Positions 56,073 through 64,000 of a stretch of 64,000 nt of DNA are shown one piece after another. The stretch comes from Pseudomonas oryzicola (GTDB lineage Bacteria; Pseudomonadota; Gammaproteobacteria; Pseudomonadales; Pseudomonadaceae): NCBI RefSeq assembly GCF_014269185.2, contig NZ_JABWRZ020000002.1, positions 744,001 through 808,000 of the forward strand, read 5' to 3'. Each line of letters opens with the position of its first letter. The first letter of the stretch is position 1. The notes under the pieces are model-generated. The model was given only the letters and a program-made list of their open reading frames with translations, ran no database searches and had not been told where the DNA came from. The position numbers and the translations under genes were made by a program.

Positions 56073-57473
56073 ATGTGGGTTCCTCACTACAGCGACCTGG
56101 CACAGCCGGTCTACCTAATGATCGCCGACGCCTTGGAGCAAGACATCGGCAGCGGCAGACTTATGCCCGGCGAGCGTCTGCCGACACTCAAGGATCTGGC
56201 TGAGACCCTGAACGTCACGCCCGGCACCATCGGTCGAGCCTACGACGAAGCCGCCAAACGTGGTCTGGTGGTAGGCGAAGTAGGCCGCGGCACTTTCGTG
56301 CTGCCGCAGCGGCCGGTGCAAAGCGCTGCCCCTGCACCAAGCGTCGCACCGCAGCCGGCACCCGCCGAGCGTCAAAGTGGGCAGATCGACCTTTCGCTCA
56401 TCAAGCCCAACGATGCCCATATGACCGACTGGCTGCGCGGTGCCATCAACGAACTCGCCGCGTCGCCCGGCCTGGCACAGGTGCTCGATTACGTCACCGA
56501 GGGCGGCCACGCCACCCACAAGCAAGCCGGTGCTAGCTGGATCCAGCGCTGGCTACCAGAGGCACGCTGGCAACAGGTGGTGCTGACTTCAGGGGCCCAG
56601 CACGGCCTGCTGGTGGCCATCAGCAGCCTGTCGAAAAGCGACGATGTGGTGCTGTGCGAGTCGTTCTGCTACCCAGGCATCATCTCCCTGGCCCACAGCA
56701 TGGGCCGTCGCCTGCGCGGCGTGGCCATGGACGAGCACGGCCTGATTCCCGAGGCATTGCGCGCAGCCTGCCTGGAGCACCGCCCGTCGCTGCTGGTGTG
56801 CGTCACCACCCACCAGAACCCGACCAACTCGATCATGCCCCATGCCCGGCGCCAGGCGATCGCCGAGATCGCCCGTGAGTTCGACCTTTTCATCGTCGAT
56901 GACGATATCTATGGTTTCCTCGAGCCTGCAGCGGATTACCAGCCATTGGCTGCGTATGCACCCGAGCGTTCGGTGTATCTCACGAGCTTGTCCAAGAGTG
57001 TGCTGCCGGCACTGCGCATCGGTTATCTGTACGCCCCGCCGCAAACCCTTTCGCGGTTGTCGTCGATGGTCCGCAGCAGCGTCTGGATGCCGTCGCCACT
57101 GATGGCGCAACTGGCCAGCAACCTGATCAACAGCGGCATGGCCGACCAGCTGGTGCGGGTTCAACAGGACGAGGCAGCGGCGCGCCAGCAAATGGCCCGG
57201 GAGATCCTCGGCAAATACAAGATCCGCAGCCAACCCAACAGCTTCCACATCTGGCTGGAATTGCCCGAGCCATGGACCAGCGACGAATTCGCCAACCTGG
57301 CGCGCAATAACGGCGTCACGGTAGTCAGTGGCAGCCAGTTCCTGCCAGAACGCAGCCGTGCCACCTGCGGGGTGCGTATCGCCTTGATGGCCCCCAGCCG
57401 GCAGGAACTGGGCTTTGCCCTGACCAAGCTGGCAAGCCTGCTGGACTCGCCGGAGCCGCGGTTGTTCTATTGA
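56073..57473 (+). CDS. MocR-type regulator (GntR helix-turn-helix fused to aminotransferase-like PLP domain)
   Basis: A 466-residue regulator. Residues about 10-78 are a GntR winged helix (GRLMPGERLPTLKDLAETLNVTPGTIGRAYDEAAKRGLV...GRGTFV), then a Pro/Ala linker (about 80-105) and a class I aminotransferase fold with VVLTSGAQHGLLVAIS, VTTHQNPTNSIMP, VDDDIYGF and the PLP lysine in YLTSLSKSVLPALRIGY. MocR proteins sense an amino acid or amine through PLP. It is divergent from the oxygenase gene, which it probably controls. No strong Shine-Dalgarno is seen before the ATG at 56073, so translation may be weak. Confidence 0.9.
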   Translation: MWVPHYSDLAQPVYLMIADALEQDIGSGRLMPGERLPTLKDLAETLNVTPGTIGRAYDEAAKRGLVVGEVGRGTFVLPQRPVQSAAPAPSVAPQPAPAERQSGQIDLSLIKPNDAHMTDWLRGAINELAASPGLAQVLDYVTEGGHATHKQAGASWIQRWLPEARWQQVVLTSGAQHGLLVAISSLSKSDDVVLCESFCYPGIISLAHSMGRRLRGVAMDEHGLIPEALRAACLEHRPSLLVCVTTHQNPTNSIMPHARRQAIAEIAREFDLFIVDDDIYGFLEPAADYQPLAAYAPERSVYLTSLSKSVLPALRIGYLYAPPQTLSRLSSMVRSSVWMPSPLMAQLASNLINSGMADQLVRVQQDEAAARQQMAREILGKYKIRSQPNSFHIWLELPEPWTSDEFANLARNNGVTVVSGSQFLPERSRATCGVRIALMAPSRQELGFALTKLASLLDSPEPRLFY

Positions 57474-57505
57474 GCAAACCTTGTAGTGATGGCAGTGGCA
57501 CTTTC

Positions 57506-57526
57506 AGGGACGCCATGCGTCCCTTT
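57506..57526 (+). terminator. Terminator of the MocR gene
   Basis: AGGGACGC-CAT-GCGTCCCTTT, 33 bases after the stop codon; short U run. Confidence 0.7.
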
Positions 57527-57564
57527 CACAACACAAAACTGCTTTCCTGTATGGAATCGCCCGA

Positions 57565-58131
57565 CTACAAGCTCAGGGATACGCTGAAGTTGTCTCCCTC
57601 CAGATGCCGAACTTCCACCTGACCGCTAACATCTCGCTCATCTTCCATTACGAACTTGTAACGGGACAGAAGAAAATCTTCCCGATAAACAACGCCTTCA
57701 TTGCTCAGCTTCCCGCCCCAAGCCATCATCACTCCGCCGGAAATTGCAACGAAGCCAGGATACAGTTGTATGTATTGGCTCAGAGTGAGGCCTGAGTATA
57801 GGTCGTAATAGATGACCTCAGGGCCAAATATGGCGATGGCAATGCCCAGCGCCGCGACTGCGCAACCAATTGCTATGAGCAGTCTGCCATAAAAGACAGG
57901 ATCTCCAGCGCGCCCCTCAAGATGAGCCGCATACATCTCGGAAAAACCAGGGACGTTATAGTTCCGTGCACCTGACTTCAGATCTATTCGACCTATCTGG
58001 CATTCTTCCTCAGCCCTTTGCATGATCCACCCCAGCAAAAAGTGGATACTAGCGATCCAGGCAAGCGAAAAAGCGCTCCGCGAGAACTTCAGAAGTGCTT
58101 TACAGCCCAGGGTTAATACTTCAGCGCCCAT
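57565..58131 (-). CDS. Membrane protein of unknown function
   Basis: A 188-residue protein with three likely membrane segments: SLAWIASIHFLLGWIM (about 20-37), FYGRLLIAIGCAVAALGIAIAIFG (about 82-105) and YPGFVAISGGVMMAWGG (about 124-140), then a soluble tail (VVYREDFLLSRYKFVMEDERDVSGQVEVRHLE) that looks like a small beta-rich cytosolic domain. I do not recognise a family. The ATG at 58131 is taken because the longer frame reads back through the ssb terminator. Base composition is more AT-rich than the neighbours, which hints at later arrival. It lies between convergent mocR and tandem ssb. Confidence 0.6.
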   Translation of the reverse strand: MGAEVLTLGCKALLKFSRSAFSLAWIASIHFLLGWIMQRAEEECQIGRIDLKSGARNYNVPGFSEMYAAHLEGRAGDPVFYGRLLIAIGCAVAALGIAIAIFGPEVIYYDLYSGLTLSQYIQLYPGFVAISGGVMMAWGGKLSNEGVVYREDFLLSRYKFVMEDERDVSGQVEVRHLEGDNFSVSLSL

Positions 58132-58163
58132 AAAAAAACCCAGCGCATTTGCCCTGGGTTTTT
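58132..58163 (-). terminator. Terminator of ssb
   Basis: On the minus strand AACCCAGGGCAAATGCGCTGGGTT is followed by TTTTT. It ends one base before the start codon of the next gene (58131), leaving that gene without its own leader. Confidence 0.88.
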
Positions 58164-58191
58164 GGTTCTGCAAGACGCTTAACTGTTCTGA

Positions 58192-58731
58192 TCAGAACGG
58201 AATATCGTCATCGAAGCTGTCGAAATCAGCCGCCGGTTGCGGTGCTGGCTGTTGCGGCGCTGGGCGCTGAGGGGCCTGTTGCGGGCGCGGGGCCTGCTGG
58301 CGTGGGGCCTGGTTGTACTGCTGCTGGCCACCGCCATAGTTGCCGCCAGCTTGATTGTACGGGTCACCGCCCTGCTGCTGGCCCTGCGGACGACCGCCGA
58401 GCAGCTGCATGGTGCCATTGATGTCGACGATGATCTCGGTGGTGTAGCGCTTGATACCGTCCTTTTCCCACTCGCGGGTCTGCAGCTTGCCTTCGATGTA
58501 GCACTGCGAACCCTTGCGCAGGTACTCGCCGGCGATTTCGGCAACCTTGCCGAACAGCGACACACGGTGCCATTCGGTACGCTCGACCTTCTGGCCCGAC
58601 TGCTTGTCGGTCCACTGCTCGCTGGTAGCCAGGCTCAGGTTGGTCACGGCGTTACCGTTGGGCAGGTAGCGGACTTCGGGATCCTGGCCACAGGTGCCGA
58701 CCAGAATGACTTTGTTAACCCCACGGGCCAT
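58192..58731 (-). CDS. ssb: Single-stranded DNA-binding protein
   Basis: Coats single-stranded DNA in replication, repair and recombination, and recruits partners by its C-terminal tip. The 179-residue protein has the OB fold at about 1-112 ([38 protein letters not shown]...), a Gln/Pro/Gly-rich disordered linker, and the conserved acidic end FDDDIPF. Downstream of the MFS gene and read from its side with ten bases between. The order uvrA-MFS-ssb is typical of Pseudomonas. No clear SOS box was found. Confidence 0.97.
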   Translation of the reverse strand: MARGVNKVILVGTCGQDPEVRYLPNGNAVTNLSLATSEQWTDKQSGQKVERTEWHRVSLFGKVAEIAGEYLRKGSQCYIEGKLQTREWEKDGIKRYTTEIIVDINGTMQLLGGRPQGQQQGGDPYNQAGGNYGGGQQQYNQAPRQQAPRPQQAPQRPAPQQPAPQPAADFDSFDDDIPF

Positions 58732-58740
58732 AACGTTCTC

Positions 58741-60135
58741 CTAGGCTTCGCACGCCGAAGAGGCCGGGTTCACCAGGCGCTCGAGGGTCGTACGGTCCAA
58801 AATTTTCGTATCCAGTTTGATATAGATGGCGGCTTCATCTGCCACCACAACGGCGTCGGTCACACCCGGCACGGCCATCAGACGCTCGGTCAGGCCGGCT
58901 TCCCGGACTGCCTCTGGCGTCAGCGGCAGGCGCAGGCTGGTCACATAGGGCGGCTCGTTCATGCGCAAGGCGACGACCAACCAGATGGCACACAGCACCG
59001 CACAACCGAGGAACACCATGTTCAGCCCGCCGTGCTGGAACAACCAGCCACCGAGGATTCCTCCCAGGGCAGCGCCGAGGAACTGGCTGGTGGAGTAAAC
59101 CCCCATTGCCGTTCCCTTGCCACCTGCAGGCGACACCTTGCTCACCAGCGAAGGCAGCGATGCCTCCAGCAGGTTGAATGCAGTAAAGAATACCACGGTG
59201 CCAACCACCAGTCCGCGCAAACCGTCAGCCCACTCCCAGAAGTATATCTCCGTCAGCAGCAGGACACTCACGGCGCCGGCCAACACGCGTTTCATCTTGC
59301 GCTTCTTTTCGCCGTAGATGATGAACGGGACCATTGCAAAAAATGAGATGAACAACGCGGTCAGGTACACCCACCAGTGTTGCTCCTTCGGCAGGCCGCC
59401 GCGCTCGACAAAGGCCAGTGGCAGCGCGACGAAGCTGGCCATGAGGATGGCATGCAGAATGAAAATGCCCGCATCCAGCCGCAGGAGGTCCGGGTGGCGC
59501 AGGGTCGGGCCGATGGCCTGTCGGGCCACCCCCGATTCGCGGTGCTGCAGGATGCTGTGGGTATTGGGCACGACGAAGGCAATCAGCAGGATACCCACCA
59601 GGGCAAGTCCTGCCGTGGTGAGGAACAATCCTGACAAACCAAAGGCACGGGTCAGCAATGGGCCGACGACCATGGCGACGGCAAACGACAGGCCGATACT
59701 CATGCCGATCATGGCCATGGCCTTGGTCCGGTGTTGCTCGCGGGTAAGGTCGGACAGCAGCGCCATGACCGCGGCGGAAATTGCCCCGGCGCCCTGCAGG
59801 ATACGCCCGGCGATCACCCCCCAGATGGAGTCGGCCTGAGCCGCCAGGACACTGCCCAGGGCAAAGATCACCAGCCCCAGGTAAATCACCGGTCGACGGC
59901 CGATGCGGTCGGAAATCATCCCGAACGGGATCTGCAAGATGGCCTGGGTGAGGCCATAGGCACCAATGGCCAGGCCGATCAGTGCAGGTGTGGCACCGGC
60001 CAGGTCCATGCCGTAGGTGGCCAGCACCGGCAAGACCATGAACATGCCCAGCATACGAAAGGCAAAGACCAGGGCCAGGCCGCCAGCGGCGCGGGTTTCG
60101 CCGCCACTCATGCGCTCGTTGTGGGTGTCGTGCAT
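58741..60135 (-). CDS. MFS transporter with C-terminal YAM-like domain, YajR-related
   Basis: A 464-residue inner-membrane protein with 12 membrane helices, typical motif A in loop 2-3 ([17 protein letters not shown]) and [35 protein letters not shown] in the second half. After helix 12 about 65 residues form a soluble ferredoxin-like domain ([44 protein letters not shown]), as in YajR. Substrate unknown. It lies between ssb and the divergent uvrA. The longer upstream frames are out of phase with this start and were rejected. Confidence 0.88.
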   Translation of the reverse strand: MHDTHNERMSGGETRAAGGLALVFAFRMLGMFMVLPVLATYGMDLAGATPALIGLAIGAYGLTQAILQIPFGMISDRIGRRPVIYLGLVIFALGSVLAAQADSIWGVIAGRILQGAGAISAAVMALLSDLTREQHRTKAMAMIGMSIGLSFAVAMVVGPLLTRAFGLSGLFLTTAGLALVGILLIAFVVPNTHSILQHRESGVARQAIGPTLRHPDLLRLDAGIFILHAILMASFVALPLAFVERGGLPKEQHWWVYLTALFISFFAMVPFIIYGEKKRKMKRVLAGAVSVLLLTEIYFWEWADGLRGLVVGTVVFFTAFNLLEASLPSLVSKVSPAGGKGTAMGVYSTSQFLGAALGGILGGWLFQHGGLNMVFLGCAVLCAIWLVVALRMNEPPYVTSLRLPLTPEAVREAGLTERLMAVPGVTDAVVVADEAAIYIKLDTKILDRTTLERLVNPASSACEA

Positions 60136-60203
60136 GGATTAATCTCGTGTGAACCGGCGGCGATTCTATCAGTCCGACAGCTTGACGGCATCTACGCGAC
60201 GCT

Positions 60204-60233
60204 TTGCCGCGTACTGGCAGCGCGCCGTATACT
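60204..60233 (+). promoter_or_regulatory. Sigma70-type promoter of uvrA
   Basis: TTGCCG (60204-60209), an 18-base spacer and TATACT (60228-60233); predicted start near 60240, 25 bases before the GTG start. No CTGT-N8-ACAG LexA box overlaps it. Confidence 0.6.
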
Positions 60234-60264
60234 TCCTTGTTTATGCCCGCCGAGCGAGGCCGCA

Positions 60265-63099
60265 GTGGACAAGATCCTGATTCGTGGGGCACGCACCCAC
60301 AACCTGAAGAACATCGACCTGACCCTGCCCCGGGACAAGCTGATCGTGATCACCGGCCTGTCCGGTTCGGGCAAGTCATCCCTGGCGTTCGACACCCTCT
60401 ACGCCGAAGGCCAGCGTCGCTACGTGGAATCGCTCTCGGCCTATGCCCGGCAGTTCCTGTCGATGATGGAAAAGCCCGACGTCGACACCATCGAAGGCCT
60501 GTCGCCGGCCATCTCCATCGAGCAGAAGTCGACCTCGCACAACCCCCGCTCCACGGTCGGCACCATCACCGAAATCTACGACTACCTGCGCCTGTTGTAT
60601 GCCCGCGTCGGTACCCCGCGCTGCCCGGACCACGATATTCCACTGGAGGCGCAAACGATCAGCCAGATGGTCGACCTGGTGCTGGAGCGCCCGGAAGGCA
60701 GCAAGCTGATGCTGCTGGCCCCGGTGGTTCGCGAGCGCAAGGGCGAACACCTGGCAGTATTCGACGAGCTGCGTGCGCAAGGCTTTGTCCGCGCACGCGT
60801 CAACGGCAAGCTCTACGAACTCGATGAGCTACCCAAGCTGGACAAGCAGAAAAAGCACAGCATCGATGTGGTAGTCGACCGCTTCAAGGTACGTGCCGAC
60901 CTGCAACAGCGCCTGGCCGAGTCGTTCGAAACCGCGCTGAAACTGGCCGACGGCATCGCCCTGGTGGCGCCGATGGACGATGAACCGGGCGAAGAGATGA
61001 TCTTCTCCGCACGCTTCGCCTGCCCGGTCTGTGGCCACGCCATCAGCGAGCTGGAGCCGAAGCTGTTCTCCTTCAACAACCCTGCCGGTGCCTGCCCGAC
61101 TTGCGATGGCCTGGGGGTCAAGCAGTTCTTCGATACCAAGCGCCTGGTCAATGCCGAGCTCACCCTTGCCGAAGGTGCGATCCGCGGCTGGGACCGGCGC
61201 AACGTGTACTACTTCCAGATGCTCGGTTCGCTGGCCGCGCATTATGGCTTCAGCCTGGAAGAGCCGTTCGGCGAGCTCTCGGCAGAACACCAGAAGGTGA
61301 TCCTGCAGGGCAGCGGCAAGCAGAGTGTCGACTTCAAGTACCTCAACGACCGCGGCGACATCGTCAAGCGCTCGCACCCGTTCGAAGGCATCGTGCCGAA
61401 CCTGGAGCGGCGCTACCGCGAAACCGAGTCGGCCACCGTGCGTGAAGAGCTGGCCAAGTTCCTCGGCACCCAGCCCTGCCCGGATTGCCGCGGTACTCGC
61501 CTGCGCCGCGAAGCGCGCCATGTGTGGGTGGGTGAGAAGACCCTGCCGGCGGTGACCAACCTGCCGATCGGTGAAGCCAGCAACTATTTCGGCGCCCTGA
61601 CCCTGACCGGTCGCCGTGGCGAAATCGCCGCGAAGATCCTCAAGGAAATCTGCGAGCGCCTGCAATTCCTGGTCAACGTCGGCCTCGACTACCTCACTCT
61701 CGACCGTAGCGCCGATACCCTGTCCGGTGGTGAAGCACAGCGTATCCGCCTGGCCAGCCAGATCGGCGCCGGCCTGGTGGGGGTGATGTACATCCTCGAC
61801 GAACCGTCCATCGGCCTTCACCAACGCGACAACGACCGCCTGCTGGCTACCCTCAATCACCTGCGCGACCTGGGCAATACAGTGATCGTGGTGGAACACG
61901 ATGAGGACGCCATCCGCCTGGCCGACTACGTCGTGGACATCGGCCCGGGCGCCGGCGTGCATGGCGGGAAGATCGTCGCCGAAGGCACGCCGCAGGAGGT
62001 CATGGCCCACCCCGACTCGCTGACCGGCAAGTACCTGTCCGGGCGCAAGAAGATCGTCGTGCCGGCCAAGCGCACGCCGCGCAACAAGAAGCTGCAACTC
62101 AAGCTCAAGGGCGCGCGTGGCAACAACCTGCAGAACGTCGACCTGGAAATCCCGATCGGCCTGCTGACCTGCGTGACCGGGGTGTCCGGCTCGGGCAAGT
62201 CGACGCTCATCAACAACACGCTGTTCCCACTGGCCGCCACCGCCCTGAATGGCGCGAGCAGCCTCGAAGCGGCGCCGTACAACAGCGTGGATGGCCTGCA
62301 GCACCTGGACAAGGTAGTGGATATCGATCAGAGCCCGATCGGCCGCACTCCTCGCTCCAACCCGGCGACCTATACCGGCATCTTCACGCCTATCCGCGAG
62401 CTGTTCTCCGGCGTCCCGGAATCACGTTCGCGCGGTTATGGCCCCGGGCGGTTCTCGTTCAACGTCAAGGGCGGCCGTTGCGAGGCCTGCCAGGGCGATG
62501 GCCTGATCAAGGTAGAGATGCACTTCCTGCCGGACATCTACGTGCCGTGCGACGTGTGCAAGAGCAAGCGATACAACCGCGAAACGCTGGAGATCAAGTA
62601 CAAGGGCAAGAACATCCACGAAGTGCTGGAAATGACCATCGAGGATGCCCGCGAGTTCTTCGACGCGGTACCGGCGCTGGCACGCAAGCTACAGACGTTG
62701 ATGGACGTGGGGCTGTCCTACATCAAGCTTGGGCAGTCGGCGACCACGTTGTCGGGTGGCGAGGCACAGCGGGTGAAACTGTCGCGCGAGTTGTCCAAGC
62801 GTGATACCGGCAAGACCCTCTACATTCTCGACGAGCCAACCACAGGCCTGCATTTTGCCGATATCCAGCAGTTGCTGGACGTGCTGCATCGCCTGCGCGA
62901 CCACGGCAATACCGTGGTGGTGATCGAGCACAACCTGGATGTGATCAAGACTGCGGACTGGCTGGTGGACCTTGGGCCGGAGGGTGGTTCGAAAGGTGGG
63001 CAGATCATTGCCTGTGGTACGCCGGAAGAACTGAGCGAGATGAAGCAGTCCTATACCGGGCATTACCTGAAACCGCTTCTGGAGCGGGATCGGGCTTGA
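60265..63099 (+). CDS. uvrA: Excinuclease ABC subunit A
   Basis: Damage-recognition ATPase of nucleotide excision repair; works with UvrB and UvrC. The start is the GTG at 60265, opening [19 protein letters not shown]. In 944 residues: two ABC modules with Walker [13 protein letters not shown] and [12 protein letters not shown], signatures [12 protein letters not shown] and [12 protein letters not shown], Walker B motifs [14 protein letters not shown] and [14 protein letters not shown], and zinc fingers CPVCGH...CPTCDG, and CEACQGDG...CDVCKS. Full length. A GGGGGCG/CGCCCCC hairpin follows the stop, shared with the convergent ftnA. Confidence 0.98.
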   Translation: MDKILIRGARTHNLKNIDLTLPRDKLIVITGLSGSGKSSLAFDTLYAEGQRRYVESLSAYARQFLSMMEKPDVDTIEGLSPAISIEQKSTSHNPRSTVGTITEIYDYLRLLYARVGTPRCPDHDIPLEAQTISQMVDLVLERPEGSKLMLLAPVVRERKGEHLAVFDELRAQGFVRARVNGKLYELDELPKLDKQKKHSIDVVVDRFKVRADLQQRLAESFETALKLADGIALVAPMDDEPGEEMIFSARFACPVCGHAISELEPKLFSFNNPAGACPTCDGLGVKQFFDTKRLVNAELTLAEGAIRGWDRRNVYYFQMLGSLAAHYGFSLEEPFGELSAEHQKVILQGSGKQSVDFKYLNDRGDIVKRSHPFEGIVPNLERRYRETESATVREELAKFLGTQPCPDCRGTRLRREARHVWVGEKTLPAVTNLPIGEASNYFGALTLTGRRGEIAAKILKEICERLQFLVNVGLDYLTLDRSADTLSGGEAQRIRLASQIGAGLVGVMYILDEPSIGLHQRDNDRLLATLNHLRDLGNTVIVVEHDEDAIRLADYVVDIGPGAGVHGGKIVAEGTPQEVMAHPDSLTGKYLSGRKKIVVPAKRTPRNKKLQLKLKGARGNNLQNVDLEIPIGLLTCVTGVSGSGKSTLINNTLFPLAATALNGASSLEAAPYNSVDGLQHLDKVVDIDQSPIGRTPRSNPATYTGIFTPIRELFSGVPESRSRGYGPGRFSFNVKGGRCEACQGDGLIKVEMHFLPDIYVPCDVCKSKRYNRETLEIKYKGKNIHEVLEMTIEDAREFFDAVPALARKLQTLMDVGLSYIKLGQSATTLSGGEAQRVKLSRELSKRDTGKTLYILDEPTTGLHFADIQQLLDVLHRLRDHGNTVVVIEHNLDVIKTADWLVDLGPEGGSKGGQIIACGTPEELSEMKQSYTGHYLKPLLERDRA

Positions 63100-63130
63100 C
63101 GGAAATGGGGGCGCTTTGCGCCCCCAGCAT

Positions 63131-63595
63131 TTACATCTGCGACTGCAGGTAGTTCTCCAGGCCAATGGCCTTGATCAGCCCCTGCTGCTTTTCGAGCCAA
63201 TAGGTGTGGTCTTCTTCGGTATCAGCCAGCTGCGCGCGCAAGATGTCACGGCTGACGTAATCCTTGTGCAGCTCACACAGTTCGATACCTTTGCACAGCG
63301 CGGCACGCACTTTGTATTCGAGCTTGAGATCGGCCTCGATCATTTCCGGCACGGTACTGCCCACTTCCAGGTCATCCGCGCGCATGTCAGGTGTGCCTTC
63401 GAGCATGAGGATACGACGCATCAGGGCATCAGCGTGCTGCGTCTCTTCTTCCATCTCGTGGTTGATACGCTCGTAGAGCTTGGACAGCCCCCAATCTTCA
63501 TACATACGCGAGTGAATGAAGTACTGGTCGCGTGCAGCCAGTTCGCCCTTCAACAGCGTGACGAGGTAGTTGATTACGTCCGGGTGGCCTTGCAT
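63131..63595 (-). CDS. ftnA: Ferritin of the bacterioferritin family, lacking the heme Met
   Basis: Iron-storage protein of 154 residues. ATG at 63595 gives the family start [36 protein letters not shown]. The di-iron residues match E. coli Bfr: Glu18, Tyr25, Glu51, His54, the Glu in LKLEY, and the Glu and His of EEDHTYW. At position 52, where bacterioferritins have the heme-binding Met, this protein has Thr (EEETQHAD). It therefore resembles the P. aeruginosa FtnA protein beside uvrA and katA, once called BfrA. Its neighbour is catalase, which fits protection against iron and peroxide damage. Confidence 0.9.
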   Translation of the reverse strand: MQGHPDVINYLVTLLKGELAARDQYFIHSRMYEDWGLSKLYERINHEMEEETQHADALMRRILMLEGTPDMRADDLEVGSTVPEMIEADLKLEYKVRAALCKGIELCELHKDYVSRDILRAQLADTEEDHTYWLEKQQGLIKAIGLENYLQSQM

Positions 63596-63715
63596 CGCCC
63601 TGCTTCTCCATGTGAAAACGTCTACTGCACATAGTCTGAACCAGCTTTTACTTGCGGTCACTGAAAAATGCGCAATAAGAAGCAAAAAAACACCTGAACA
63701 GTAGTGATATTCATT

Positions 63716-63742
63716 GAAAAACCGCCCAAATGAGGGCGGTTC
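63716..63742 (-). terminator. Intrinsic terminator of the catalase gene
   Basis: On the minus strand AACCGCCCTCATTTGGGCGGTT is followed by TTTC. It lies 17 bases after the catalase stop codon. Confidence 0.85.
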
Positions 63743-63758
63743 TTCTTATCACTTCGAC

Positions 63759-64000
63759 TCAGGCGAGATCAATGCCCAAAGCCTTGGCAACTCCTTCGCC
63801 GTAAGCCGGATCAGCCTTGAAGAAGTATTGCAACTGGCGCTGGATCACGTCCTGGCTTACACCTGCCATGGTCCCGGCGATGTTGCTGATCAAAAGGGCT
63901 CTCTGCTCATCATTCATCAGGCGGAACAGCGCGCCGGCATGGCTGTAGTAGTCGCTGTCTTCCCGGTGATTGTAGCGGTCCGCCACCCCTTCCAGAGCCA
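63759..64000 (-). CDS. katA: Catalase, C-terminal part (cut by window edge)
   Basis: The last 80 codons of a heme catalase are present: VADRYNHREDSDYYSHAGALFRLMNDEQRALLISNIAGTMAGV and the C-terminal helices QDVIQRQLQYFFKADPAYGEGVAKALG. This end fits the clade 3 monofunctional catalases of Pseudomonas (KatA). The heme-pocket residues are beyond the window, so only the position next to ftnA and the tail support the name. The frame continues past base 64000 without a stop. Confidence 0.85.
   Translation of the reverse strand, partial: ALEGVADRYNHREDSDYYSHAGALFRLMNDEQRALLISNIAGTMAGVSQDVIQRQLQYFFKADPAYGEGVAKALGIDLA

Noticed and set aside
55876..56118. 80-codon frame in the MocR/oxygenase spacer
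   Set aside because: Lies in the regulatory region, lacks a start signal and overlaps the palindromic sites and the mocR start.
60140..60264. LexA/SOS box ahead of uvrA
   Set aside because: No CTGT-N8-ACAG or close variant is present; only a sigma70-like promoter is supported.

Overview
The window is chromosomal DNA of a Pseudomonas from the putida group. The evidence is the gene order (mpl - aldehyde dehydrogenase - eat/eutBC; ribB-xseB-ispA-dxs; nrdR-ribD-ribE-ribBA-ribH-nusB-thiL-pgpA; selC-selB-selA-fdhE-fdoIHG; ssb-MFS-uvrA-ftnA-katA), the high G+C content, and many REP elements with the putida-type core (TGGGAGCGGGC...GCCCGCGAAGAGG). No complete transposon, prophage or CRISPR array is visible. 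Most of the window is core genome, with a few pieces that look accessory.

Layout. 1-9.3 kb: ubiX (partial) and mpl, then an ethanolamine block: a sigma54-dependent AcoR-like activator, a divergent NAD-aldehyde dehydrogenase behind a -24/-12 promoter, an ethanolamine permease and both subunits of ethanolamine ammonia-lyase. Ethanolamine would be imported, split to acetaldehyde and ammonia, and oxidised to acetate, with no microcompartment genes present. 9.3-13.4 kb: GNAT protein, DedA protein, MtfA peptidase, inorganic pyrophosphatase, and a CI/S24-like regulator without its cleavage dyad. 13.4-17.4 kb: a copper-resistance cluster (copA, a Met/His-repeat periplasmic protein, copB, a His-tailed cytochrome c). 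17.4-24.3 kb: RtcB, an FMN riboswitch with ribB, xseB-ispA-dxs, and ribA. 24.4-31.2 kb: a solute-binding-like protein and the pgpA-thiL-nusB-rib-nrdR block.

31-37.8 kb: lipoprotein, methyltransferase, CnoX-like thioredoxin, then a Zur-box-preceded set (ZrgA-like protein, ABC ATPase, permease, DUF3299 protein) and ompW behind an ANR-type promoter. 37.8-43.6 kb: an MFS remnant, two nucleotide-sugar-type enzymes, an XRE regulator divergent from an alanine/Na+ symporter, and asparaginase. 43.6-52.9 kb: a complete selenocysteine unit (tRNA-Sec, SelB, SelA) next to a selenocysteine formate dehydrogenase with its SECIS hairpin.

53-57.5 kb holds the most unusual part: a tight three-gene set (Fe(II)/2-oxoglutarate oxygenase, TSUP exporter, short-chain dehydrogenase) divergent from a MocR-type PLP regulator. 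The AT-rich spacer between them carries three related ATTGAATCGATTCAAT-like sites spaced 32 and 42 bp centre to centre, which is close to whole helical turns. 57.5-64 kb: an unknown membrane protein, ssb, a YajR-like MFS protein, uvrA, a heme-ligand-less ferritin and the end of a catalase. All functional statements come from reading the sequence and from family knowledge; no database search was run.
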